This document shows, piece by piece, positions 28,884 through 36,429 of a stretch of 64,000 nucleotides of DNA. Source of the stretch: Streptomyces fulvoviolaceus. Lineage in GTDB: Bacteria; Actinomycetota; Actinomycetes; Streptomycetales; Streptomycetaceae. Each line of letters starts with the position of its first letter. Positions within the stretch are counted from its first letter, which is position 1. The stretch spans positions 70,264 to 134,263 of the forward strand of contig NZ_JOEY01000030.1 of the NCBI RefSeq assembly GCF_000718165.1. The letters are read 5' to 3'. Made by a program: the position numbers and the translations under genes. The notes beneath the pieces are model-generated. The model saw nothing but the letters and a program-made list of their open reading frames with translations. It searched no databases and had not been told where the DNA came from.

Positions 28884-29495
28884 ATGGCAAGCACATCACC
28901 GGTCGCGGCGAAGCCTGGGCGCCCCCGCGACCCTGGCGCAGACGACCGCATCCTCCAGGCGGTCGTCGACGAACTCGCCGAGACCGGGGTCGCCGGCTTC
29001 CGGATCAACTCCGTCGCCGCCCGCGCCAAGGTCGCCAAGCGAACCCTCTACACCCGCTGGACCGAGCGGGACGACCTGATCCTGGCGGGCCTGTCCACCC
29101 TCTGCGTCCATCTGCGCTCACCACGCACCGGCAGCCTCGAACGCGACCTGCGACTCCTGTTCGACGAGACCGCCGACGCCCTGGACAGCCCCCGGTGGCT
29201 GATCGCGGCCCGCTGCTCCCTGGAACTGCCGGACTACCCCGAGCTCTATGCGATGTTCCAGCGCGACTGCATCGACCAGCCCCTCGCCGTCGTCGAAGAC
29301 GTCCTCTACGACGCACAGCAACGCGGCGAACTGCGCACTGGCATTGACCGAACCGTGGCCGCCGAGACCTTCGCGAACTCACTCGCGGGCTTCAGCACGC
29401 ACATCGCCCGGCTTCGCGGCGTCAGCGCGTACGGCGTCCGCGAACAGTTCCTGGATCTGTTCCTGCACGCGGTGCGTGCCGACACCGCCGGTTAG
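28884..29495 (+). CDS. TetR-family regulator
   Basis: 203 residues. N-terminal basic PGRPRDPGADDRILQAVVDE then HTH FRINSVAARAKVAKRTLYTR near residues 40-58 and a C-terminal domain of the TetR_C type (RTVAAETFANSLAGFSTH). GGGAG precedes ATG 28884 by seven bases. Divergent from the MMPL-linked TetR gene. Its own target is unclear; the genes to its right are broken. Confidence 0.85.
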   Translation: MASTSPVAAKPGRPRDPGADDRILQAVVDELAETGVAGFRINSVAARAKVAKRTLYTRWTERDDLILAGLSTLCVHLRSPRTGSLERDLRLLFDETADALDSPRWLIAARCSLELPDYPELYAMFQRDCIDQPLAVVEDVLYDAQQRGELRTGIDRTVAAETFANSLAGFSTHIARLRGVSAYGVREQFLDLFLHAVRADTAG

Positions 29496-29699
29496 ACGGC
29501 CCACGTCAGCCAGCTGCTGTTGCGCGTGCCATGTATGGGACCGCCGGTGCTCGGGCGGGCCGTCATGACGGCCTGCCCGTTGCCAAGGGAAGACATGTGA
29601 TCGGGACGAAGGCCGCCGGCGAAGCCTCCGGTGCAGCACGATGCCCACGGGAGACATTCGCGGGAGGGGCAGGCTCCAGGCGCGCGGATGGTTCCGTCG

Positions 29700-30126
29700 G
29701 CTTGGGGCCGGTGACTGGCCGCGCCGAGAACGAAGCCGACCACGCGCTCGGCGTAGCGGCCACTGTTCGTCTGGAGGGCTGGCGGCACAACCTCGCGCTC
29801 CAGCCGCGTCTCCTCCTTTTCCAGGTCCCCCAGTGCCTGACCGAACAGGTCCGGGTAGATCTTGGCCTCGATCATCGCGCGCAGGCGGACGATCCCGTCC
29901 GAGCCGAAATACCTCGCGAGCATCCCCTTGGCCACCACCAGCAGGTCTCCCCGCAGGGATCCGGTGTCGAGGAGTTCGGCCGGCACCAGGCGGGATTCGA
30001 GCGCGGCGCGATGAGCTCCTCTTTGGTGGGCCACCTCCGGTAGAGCGCGGCCTTGCCCACGCAGGCGCGGCGCACCACCAGGTCCATGGTGGACCCGGCT
30101 CAACCCACTTCCCCGTACACCTCCAT
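29700..30126 (-). pseudogene. Broken TetR-family regulator
   Basis: The recognition helix survives in one frame (MDLVVRRACVGKAALYRRWP, then TKEELIA), while the following ligand-domain text is in another (LLDTGSLRGDLLVVAKGMLA, IVRLRAMIEAKIYPDLFGQA). A stop codon (VGxTGA) also lies between the initial ATG at 30126 and the helix. At least one frameshift and one nonsense change, so not functional. Confidence 0.75.
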
Positions 30127-30181
30127 GGTGGTGCTGAGCACGCACGGTTCGATGTCTGGGTCGGCGCGGCGGCCCCGACAT

Positions 30182-30206
30182 GGGGGCCTTGACCCAAGGC
30201 CGGGTA
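30182..30206 (+). repeat. 25-bp direct repeat, copy 1
   Basis: Contains the palindrome GGCCTTG-ACC-CAAGGCC and ends CCGGGTA. It matches 30898-30922 at 22 of 25 positions, same orientation, 716 bp apart. Lying about 60 bases upstream of the broken TetR gene, it may be that regulator's old operator. Confidence 0.6.
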
Positions 30207-30316
30207 ATTAGCGTTTTCACTGGTCACACGAGGCCGGGACCGATCCCACGCGCCTTATCGATGAGATCGTCAGGGTGTCCGTCGAAAAAACGGAATCTCG
30301 GTAGTCACCAACGGAT

Positions 30317-30614
30317 TCAGTCGACGATCGGCACGGACGGGGCCCCTGACGGCATGTTGAGCGGCGTGACCACCTGAATCGCCGAGGGCAGGGAAGGGCC
30401 GTCCTCGGGCAGTGCCTTGTGCGCACGCATGATGATCTGGCAGGCGCGGCGCATGGCGCTGCGGAAGCCCATCTCGCGCTCCTCCTCGCCGAGGAAGGAG
30501 CTGCGGCTGATGGTGGTGAGCACGTTGCCGGGGCGGTTGCCGAGCCACTGGCCGAGCAGGTAGGCGGCGGTGGCGCCCGCCGCGCGGTTGTCGATGCCGA
30601 CGTACGCGAGGCGG
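30317..30614 (-). pseudogene. Fragment of a LacI-family / sugar-binding-type regulator
   Basis: The minus strand reads YVGIDNRAAGATAAYLLGQW, then VLTTISRSSFLGEEEREMGF, typical of the ligand domain of LacI regulators. DNA-binding region and C-terminus are absent, and the tail (ALPEDGPSLPSAIQVVTPLN) is only loosely related. Only about 100 residues remain. Confidence 0.6.
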
Positions 30615-30636
30615 GCGCAGGCTGCTTGAGACCCCT

Positions 30637-30810
30637 CTGCTTGAGGACAAGGTCGTCCTCGTCAACGGCAGCAGCCAGGGCGTCGGCGCGGGCATCATGC
30701 AGACTGCCGTACGAGAAGGTGCGAGCGTCATCTTCACCGGCCGCGGGCCGAGGTCGGCGAGAAGCTCGCCGCGGACATTGAAGGGCCCTCAGCCGGTCTG
30801 TGCGAGGTCA
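30637..30810 (+). pseudogene. Fragment of a short-chain dehydrogenase
   Basis: LLEDKVVLVNGSSQGVGAGI and the following TAVREGASVIFTGR are an SDR N-terminus with its cofactor glycine motif. After a frameshift near 30742 the match continues as EVGEKLAADIEGPSAGLCEVS. The catalytic Tyr-Lys part is missing. Confidence 0.65.
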
Positions 30811-30897
30811 GCCACCATCGGAGCGGCGGCATGCTGAGGGCGGCGCTGGGTGCGCCAGCGCGATTGCTCCGCGTACGGCAGGGAGAAGATGTCATAC

Positions 30898-30922
30898 GGG
30901 GAGCTTGCCCCAAGGCCGGGTA
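30898..30922 (+). repeat. 25-bp direct repeat, copy 2
   Basis: Second copy of the repeat at 30182-30206, three mismatches. The palindromic core is degraded on one side. It lies between the SDR and CocE-type remnants, without a gene to regulate. Confidence 0.55.
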
Positions 30923-31017
30923 CCCCGACCGGGTGTACCGGTGTTCTGGGAGGCACGCCAAGTTGCGCGGCTGCACCATTGAGGGCCGATGTCTACCGGC
31001 CCGGTTCGGGCGGCCCA

Positions 31018-31460
31018 TGACCGGTGCTCCTGGTCCGTCTGCCCTATGGGAAGTACCAGCCCGGCACGCTTTCCTCCGTCGATCCGGTCAGCAGGGCGAA
31101 GCGCGGATTCATGGTCGTCGGCCAGGACGTCAGGGGCCGATTCGCCCGGGACGGTGACCGGGAGCCTTACACCCTCGGGGAAAGCGACGGATACGACACC
31201 GTCGTCAGGTGGGGCACTCCCCGGGGCGAACGGATCCGTCGGCATGTTCGGAGGCAGCTACTTCGGCAATACACAACACAATGGATGGCAGCCCCCGCGA
31301 AACCACCCGCGTTGAGGCCATCGCGCCAGCGTTGGCATGGTCGGAACCCAACGACGGCCGGTTCGCCCGTGGGGCGCCACCGAGCTGAGCCTCGCTGTGC
31401 CCTGGTCACTCGTACACGGTCTCGACACCGTTATGCGCAGGGACACAGAAGACCCGGCCG
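31018..31460 (+). pseudogene. Fragment of a CocE/NonD-type (X-Pro dipeptidyl-peptidase S15) hydrolase
   Basis: Pieces in three frames: VLLVRLPYGKYQPGTLSSVD and GFMVVGQDVRGRFARDGDRE, then after a shift GSVGMFGGSYFGNTQ, which holds the nucleophile elbow G-x-S-Y-x-G, then TELSLAVPWSLVHGLDTVMR. Only the first third of the usual protein is present and the frames are broken, so it is a pseudogene. Confidence 0.72.
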
Positions 31461-31493
31461 GCGGCATACAGGCACTCGGCGCGCCTGCCGAAT

Positions 31494-31655
31494 CATCGCC
31501 CCACACCAACCACGGCACCGGCCTGCCCCTGACCCGCAGCACCCCACCCCCGGCGCCCTCGCAACGGCCAATCAGGCAGCCGCGTAAGGATCAACCAACC
31601 TGACTGGCCGGTACGGCCCAGCCCAAGTGGCCGCGCACTGTGGATGTTTGCTGCC
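31494..31655 (+). repeat. Truncated copy of the xdhC 3' end and downstream flank
   Basis: About 160 bases closely matching 62286-62455, the last 36 codons of the xdhC-type gene plus some 60 bases after its stop. Shared coding text includes NHGTGLPLTRST and HPTPGALA; a 16-base deletion changes the frame between them. The match continues past the stop codon into GCCGCG and CTGTGGATGTT. It is debris of a duplicated or recombined locus. Confidence 0.7.
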
Positions 31656-31759
31656 GCACCAAGACAGGCTCCAGTAATGAAGCTCACGACCCGGAGCTTC
31701 GGACAAGGTCACGGTGCAGGCCCGCCGACTCTCACGGTCCGCTGTCCGCGTCTTCCAGC

Positions 31760-33421
31760 TCACGCGCCACTACGTAGTCGTCCGTGGTCCTGCAGCTCAC
31801 GCCGCAGCAGTTTGCCGCTGCCGGTCTTCGGCAGTTCCTCGAGAAACTCCACCTCACGCGGATACTTGTACGCCGCCAGCCGGGCCTTGCAGAAGTCGAT
31901 GAGCTCCTCGGGAGTCACTTCCTTGCCGGGCCTCAGACTGACGAAGGCCTTGACGGTCTCGCCGCGGTACGCGTCGGGCACGCCGACCACGGCGGCCTCG
32001 CGCACCGCCTCGTGCTCGTACAGAACATCCTCGACCTCACGCGGCCAGACCTTGTACCCGCCGGCGTTGATCTGGTCCTTCTTACGGTCGACGACGTAGA
32101 ACCAGCCGTCGGCGTCCATGTAGCCCACGTCGCCGGTGTGCAGCGCGCCGGCTCGGATCGCCCGGGCCGTCTCCTCCGGCTTCTTCCAGTACCCTGCCAC
32201 GACCTGTGGGCCCGAGACGACGATCTCGCCCACCTCTCCCTGCGGCAGTTCCTCGCCGTTCTCGCCGACGATGCGCACCACCGTGTTGAAGACCGGTACC
32301 CCGACCGACAGCGCGCCGGAGGCCTGGTCCACCGGGGCGTCGGCGTGCAGGGGCACCGCGTGGCAAGGAGAGGTGGTCTCGGTCATCCCGTAGATGTTGC
32401 GGATGCACGGGCCGAACTGCTCCGCGAACGCCTTCACGGTGCTCGGGGGGATCGGCGCGCCACCGGAGTAGACCTTGATGAGCGTGGCCAGGGCGTCCCG
32501 GTCGGCATTCGGCGCGTTCATCAACGCGATGAACACGGTGATCGAACCGACCGTGAAGGTCGCCCCGGTCTCACGGATCATGTCGATCGCCAGGGTGGGC
32601 TCGAAGCGGTGGAAGAGCACCAGGGGCGCGCCCGTCAGGAGTGAGACTCCGATGTGCCCGATCAGGCCCGTGACGTGGAACAGCGGTGCCACGCCGAACA
32701 CCACGTCGTCGGCACCCACGCCCATCCAGTCCCGGTACGTCTGTGCGTTGAACACCACGTTGCCATGGGTGATCAACGCACCCTTCGGCGGACCGGTGGT
32801 GCCCGACGTGTACGTCAGGACCGCCACATCGCCCGATTGCGGTGACACCGCCGGAGGGCGCTGCCCCGCGAACCCGGCGATCAGTTCACCCATGTCCCGC
32901 GCGCCCGGGCAGGCGACGGAATCGACGCCCCCGAAGGCACGCGGGTCGTTGCGGCTCTGGTGGCGCAGCTCCGAGGTGGTGATCACCAGGCCGTCGAAGA
33001 CGGGGCGGACGTTGCCGTACAGGTTCTCCAGGCACACGACCGCGCTCGCTCCGGAGTCGCGCAGCAGCTCGTTCACCTCGCGCTGCTTGTACATCGGGTT
33101 CACCGACACCGCGATCCCGCCGGTCTTCCAGACCCCGAGAAGCGCTATGACGTACTGCGGCACGTTCTGCAGGTAGAGCGCGACCCGGTCACCGCCTGCC
33201 ACTCCGGCGGCGAGCAGGCCGCAGGCGAACTCGTCGGAGAGCGCGTCCAGTTCCCGCAGCGTGATGACACCGTCGAAGTAGCGGATGATCGGCGCGTCCG
33301 GCGTGCGTCGCACCGACGCGGTGAACATCTCCAGCGCGTTTGCATACTCGGGCACGATGTCGTGCGGCCGACCCGTGTCGTACTGGGCGAGCCAGGGGCG
33401 CTGGTCGTAGATCGAAGTCAT
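31760..33421 (-). CDS. AMP-forming acyl-CoA ligase
   Basis: 553-residue ANL-superfamily ligase activating a carboxylic acid to an acyl-CoA. P-loop VLTYTSGTTGPPKGALITHG, A5 region RNIYGMTETTSPCHAVPLH, ALHTGDVGYMDADGWFYVVD, hinge DRKKDQINAGGYKVWPREVE, and the C-terminal catalytic lysine in LPKTGSGKLLRREL. ATG 33421 follows GGAG; the frame extends only four codons further. Monocistronic, divergent from the XRE-TetR gene. Confidence 0.92.
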   Translation of the reverse strand: MTSIYDQRPWLAQYDTGRPHDIVPEYANALEMFTASVRRTPDAPIIRYFDGVITLRELDALSDEFACGLLAAGVAGGDRVALYLQNVPQYVIALLGVWKTGGIAVSVNPMYKQREVNELLRDSGASAVVCLENLYGNVRPVFDGLVITTSELRHQSRNDPRAFGGVDSVACPGARDMGELIAGFAGQRPPAVSPQSGDVAVLTYTSGTTGPPKGALITHGNVVFNAQTYRDWMGVGADDVVFGVAPLFHVTGLIGHIGVSLLTGAPLVLFHRFEPTLAIDMIRETGATFTVGSITVFIALMNAPNADRDALATLIKVYSGGAPIPPSTVKAFAEQFGPCIRNIYGMTETTSPCHAVPLHADAPVDQASGALSVGVPVFNTVVRIVGENGEELPQGEVGEIVVSGPQVVAGYWKKPEETARAIRAGALHTGDVGYMDADGWFYVVDRKKDQINAGGYKVWPREVEDVLYEHEAVREAAVVGVPDAYRGETVKAFVSLRPGKEVTPEELIDFCKARLAAYKYPREVEFLEELPKTGSGKLLRRELQDHGRLRSGA

Positions 33422-33479
33422 CGGTTGCTCCACTCAGCGGACGATGCCCGGATGCCGAGCGATCGTTCGGCCGGTACAC

Positions 33480-33495
33480 GAACAGACATATGTTC
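33480..33495. promoter_or_regulatory. GAACA-N6-TGTTC inverted repeat
   Basis: Perfect 5-bp arms around GACATA in the gap between the acyl-CoA ligase (start 33421) and the XRE-TetR regulator (start 33575). Candidate operator for one or both. Confidence 0.45.
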
Positions 33496-33560
33496 TTAAC
33501 CTTTCAGCAGCAAAAGCAAGAGGGCAAGGGCCAGATCTTGCCCTCACCGCTCAAGAAGTG

Positions 33561-33575
33561 TTTAGGATTCCTGAA
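33561..33575. promoter_or_regulatory. Imperfect palindrome overlapping the XRE-TetR start
   Basis: TTTAGGATTCCTGAA, symmetric at six of seven pairs around the central T; its last base is the first base of the ATG. Position suggests autoregulation by blocking initiation. Inference only. Confidence 0.45.
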
Positions 33576-34459
33576 TGGAGACTTCGTCACAGGAGCAGGT
33601 GGGCGCCCGACTGCGAGCGGCCCGGAAGGCCCGCGGGATGAGTCTGCGGGCGCTCGCCGGCCGGATCGGTGTGAGCCCCGCGACCATGAGCCAGGTGGAG
33701 CTCGGGCGCACCGGGCTGTCCGTCAGCAGACTCGGTGAGATCGCCCGGGTGCTCGGGACCACCGTGGGCGATCTGATCGACGGCGCCACACCGGTAGCGC
33801 CGCCGACGCGGACACCCCGACAAGCCACGGCGACGTCGCGGTCCGCGCACGCCCAGGAGGACCCGGACTGGCGCAGCTACCCGCCACACCCCTTCGATCC
33901 GGTGCTGGAGGCGGCGCTGGCCGAGTTCCTGGAGGTCGGGTACCACGGCACCTCGGTGCGCGGCATCGCTCAGCGCTGCGGCATGTCGGTCGCCGGGCTC
34001 TACCACCATTACGCCAGCAAGCAGGAGATGCTGCGGCGGATACTCGACCTCACGATGACCGACCTGCTGCGCCGCTCCCGCGCCGCGCGGGCCGAGGGCC
34101 GCGGTCCCGCCGAGCGGTTCTGTCTGCTGGTCGAGAACCTCGCCCTGTTCCACACCCGGCGCCGCGAACTGGGGTTCGTCGGCGCCAGCGAGATGCGGTC
34201 ACTGGAGCCGGACAGTCACCGGATCATCGCCGGCCTGCGCACCGAGCAGCAGTCGATGGTCGACCACGAGGTCGGTGAGGCTGTCGCCGCCGGCCTGTTC
34301 CGGACCCGGCACCCCCACGAGGCGGCCCGCGCCGTGGTGACGATGTGCACGGCCCTCTCCCAGTGGTACCGGCCCGGTGGCGAGCTCTCCCCGGAGGGGG
34401 TCGCCGCCGAGTACGTGCAGTTCGCGCTGGACCTGATGCGCTTCCAGCCGTCTCAGTGA
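33575..34459 (+). CDS. XRE-TetR fusion transcriptional regulator
   Basis: 294 residues with two DNA-binding domains. Residues about 8-68 are an XRE/Cro-type HTH (LRAARKARGMSLRALAGRIG, VSPATMSQVELGRTGLS). Residues about 108-155 are a full TetR HTH (TSVRGIAQRCGMSVAGLYHH, YASKQEMLRRIL), followed by a TetR ligand domain ending SQWYRPGGELSPEGVAAEYV. That WYRPxG ending is shared with KstR2, a TetR regulator of steroid catabolism that senses an acyl-CoA, and with the TetR at 47900-48598. A 40-residue Ala/Thr-rich linker joins the halves. Likely controls the divergent acyl-CoA ligase and/or the neighbouring ferredoxin/ALDH/oxygenase genes. Confidence 0.88.
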   Translation: METSSQEQVGARLRAARKARGMSLRALAGRIGVSPATMSQVELGRTGLSVSRLGEIARVLGTTVGDLIDGATPVAPPTRTPRQATATSRSAHAQEDPDWRSYPPHPFDPVLEAALAEFLEVGYHGTSVRGIAQRCGMSVAGLYHHYASKQEMLRRILDLTMTDLLRRSRAARAEGRGPAERFCLLVENLALFHTRRRELGFVGASEMRSLEPDSHRIIAGLRTEQQSMVDHEVGEAVAAGLFRTRHPHEAARAVVTMCTALSQWYRPGGELSPEGVAAEYVQFALDLMRFQPSQ

Positions 34460-34477
34460 CTCCGGCTCACACCGGGC

Positions 34478-34753
34478 TCAGAGTTCGAGGACGAGCTTCG
34501 CCGACCGGCTTCGGGACACGCACACCATCATCACGCGCCCGGAAGCGCGCTCGGCGCCCGACAGCACGCTGTCGTGGTGCTCGGGTTCTCCTGCGAGGAC
34601 AGCCGTCTCACAGGTCCCGCAGATACCCGACCGGCACAGCCACTGCACGTCCACCCCGTGCGCTTCGAGAACGTCGAGCACCGACTCACCCCGTGGCACC
34701 CGCACGGTACGCCCCGACTTCGCCAGCAGGACTTCGAAGGACCCGTCGTCCAT
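34478..34753 (-). CDS. [2Fe-2S] ferredoxin of phthalate-dioxygenase-reductase type
   Basis: A 91-residue stand-alone plant-type ferredoxin. Cluster ligands are seen in CRSGICGTCETAVLAGEPEH (C-x4-C-x2-C) and the distal Cys in RVMMVCVSRSRS. This domain is more often the C-terminus of phthalate-dioxygenase-reductase proteins; here it is a separate electron carrier. ATG 34753 follows AGGGG by six bases. Divergent from the ALDH/MpaB operon, with two palindromes between, so it may pass electrons to that oxygenase (inference). Confidence 0.85.
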   Translation of the reverse strand: MDDGSFEVLLAKSGRTVRVPRGESVLDVLEAHGVDVQWLCRSGICGTCETAVLAGEPEHHDSVLSGAERASGRVMMVCVSRSRSAKLVLEL

Positions 34754-34772
34754 TCCGTACCCCTTGACTGAG

Positions 34773-34790
34773 ACATGCACCGGTGTATGT
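34773..34790. promoter_or_regulatory. 18-bp palindrome ACAT-N10-ATGT, copy 1
   Basis: ACATGCACCGGTGTATGT is self-complementary at all but one base pair. It lies 20 bases upstream of the ferredoxin start in the divergent gap to the ALDH/MpaB operon. A degenerate second copy is 26 bp away. Confidence 0.6.
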
Positions 34791-34798
34791 TAAGCCGA

Positions 34799-34816
34799 GC
34801 GTACACGCCTGTATGT
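34799..34816. promoter_or_regulatory. 18-bp palindrome, copy 2
   Basis: GCGTACACGCCTGTATGT keeps the right half of copy 1 (TGTATGT, followed by TA) with a weaker left half. Tandem sites suggest cooperative binding over the ALDH-operon promoter. Confidence 0.45.
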
Positions 34817-34930
34817 TAGCGAACGTTATATAGAAGTCGAGCCAGAGCGTTCGCTTCGCTTCCTCAACGGCCGAGCGCCGTGGTCCTCGAAGGGCCACAG
34901 GCAGCCGCCGCGTTCCACAGGAGGTCAAAG

Positions 34931-36415
34931 ATGACCACAATCGATTCCGCACCCATCAGCGCGACCGAGATCCCGGACCGCGTCCACTTCTTCATCGGCG
35001 GGGCGTGGCAGACGCCCCACGGCACTGGGCGGCACAGCGTCGTCGAGGCCGCGACGGGCGAGCAGATCGCTGTCGCGGCACTGGGCGACGAGGTGGACGT
35101 CGACCGCGCCGTCCGCGCCGCCCGCACCGCCCTGAACGGGCCGTGGGGTGCGACGACCGCCGCTGAGCGGGCCGCGGTCATGCGCCGGTTCGCGGACGCC
35201 CTCGAGGCACGGTCCGAGGCGGCGAGCGTGCTCGTCAGCCGCGAGAACGGCATGCCGATCGGCCTGTCCCGTGCGTTCAACGGCGGCGCGCCCGCCGCGC
35301 TCCTGCGCATGTACGCCGATCTGATCGAGAAGACTCCGCTGGAGGCGGCGCGGCCGGCGGCGCTGGGCTCGACGATCGTGCGGCGCGAGCCGGTCGGTGT
35401 CGTGGGCGCGATCGTGCCCTGGAACTACCCGCTGGCCCTGGCCATGTCCAAGGTCGCGCCGGCGCTGGCGGCCGGCTGCACCCTCGTTCTCAAGCCGTCC
35501 CCGGACACCGCGCTGGACAGCTACCTCCTCGCGGACGCCGCGGTCGAGGCCGGCCTTCCGGACGGTGTCCTCAACATCGTCCTGGCCGATCGTGAGGCCG
35601 GCATGGCCCTGGTCCGCCACCCCGAGATCGACAAGATCGCGTTCACGGGTTCGACGGAGGCCGGCCGCGTCGTCGGCGCCGAGTGCGGCCGGCTGATCCG
35701 CCGGTGCACGCTCGAACTGGGCGGCAAGTCCGCTTCCGTCTTCCTGCGGGACGGCGACCTCGACACCTTCCTCGGCGGTCTGTCGTCGTCCAGTTTCCAG
35801 AACAACAGCCAGACGTGCACGACACAGTCGCGCGTGCTGGTGGATCGCTCGCGTTACGCCGAGGTGGTCGATGCCCTGGCGGCCTACGCCACCGGGCTGC
35901 GAGTGGGGAACCCGCTGGACGAGACGGTCCAGTGCGGCCCCATGGCCGGCGAGCGTCACCAGCAGCGGGTCCTCGGCTACATCGAGCAGGCCAAGGCCGA
36001 TTCCCGCCTGGTGGCGGGCGGCGGACGGGTAGCCGGCCAGGACCGCGGCTGGTTCGTGGCACCGACCGTGTTCGCCGACGTCGACAACCACAGCCCCCTC
36101 GCCCAGGAGGAGGTCTTCGGCCCGGTCATCGCCGTCATGCCGTTCGACACGGACGAGGACGCGGTCAGGATCGCCAACGACAGCAACTACGGCCTCGCCG
36201 GATCCGTATGGACCGCCGACGAGGAGCGCGGCATCGGCATCGCGCGACGCATCCGGACCGGCACGGTCGGCGTGAACTACTACAGCACCGACCTGGGAGC
36301 ACCCTTCGGCGGCATGAAGGACAGCGGCATCGGCCGCGAGTTCGGCCCGGAAGGACTCGACAGCTACCTGGAGTACAAGTCCATCTACGCAAGCGCCCGT
36401 TGGCTGAACGCGTGA
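34931..36415 (+). CDS. Aldehyde dehydrogenase
   Basis: 494-residue NAD(P)-dependent aldehyde dehydrogenase. VGAIVPWNYPLALAMSKVAP, IAFTGSTEAGRVVG, catalytic Glu in LELGGKSASVFL and catalytic Cys in NNSQTCTTQSRVL; the C-terminal GAPFGGMKDSGIGREFG is typical. GGAGG lies six bases before ATG 34931. Only 14 bases separate it from the MpaB-family gene, so the two form an operon. If the oxygenase releases aldehydes by C=C cleavage, this enzyme would oxidise them to acids (inference). Confidence 0.93.
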   Translation: MTTIDSAPISATEIPDRVHFFIGGAWQTPHGTGRHSVVEAATGEQIAVAALGDEVDVDRAVRAARTALNGPWGATTAAERAAVMRRFADALEARSEAASVLVSRENGMPIGLSRAFNGGAPAALLRMYADLIEKTPLEAARPAALGSTIVRREPVGVVGAIVPWNYPLALAMSKVAPALAAGCTLVLKPSPDTALDSYLLADAAVEAGLPDGVLNIVLADREAGMALVRHPEIDKIAFTGSTEAGRVVGAECGRLIRRCTLELGGKSASVFLRDGDLDTFLGGLSSSSFQNNSQTCTTQSRVLVDRSRYAEVVDALAAYATGLRVGNPLDETVQCGPMAGERHQQRVLGYIEQAKADSRLVAGGGRVAGQDRGWFVAPTVFADVDNHSPLAQEEVFGPVIAVMPFDTDEDAVRIANDSNYGLAGSVWTADEERGIGIARRIRTGTVGVNYYSTDLGAPFGGMKDSGIGREFGPEGLDSYLEYKSIYASARWLNA

Positions 36416-36429
36416 CAAGGGAAAACACG

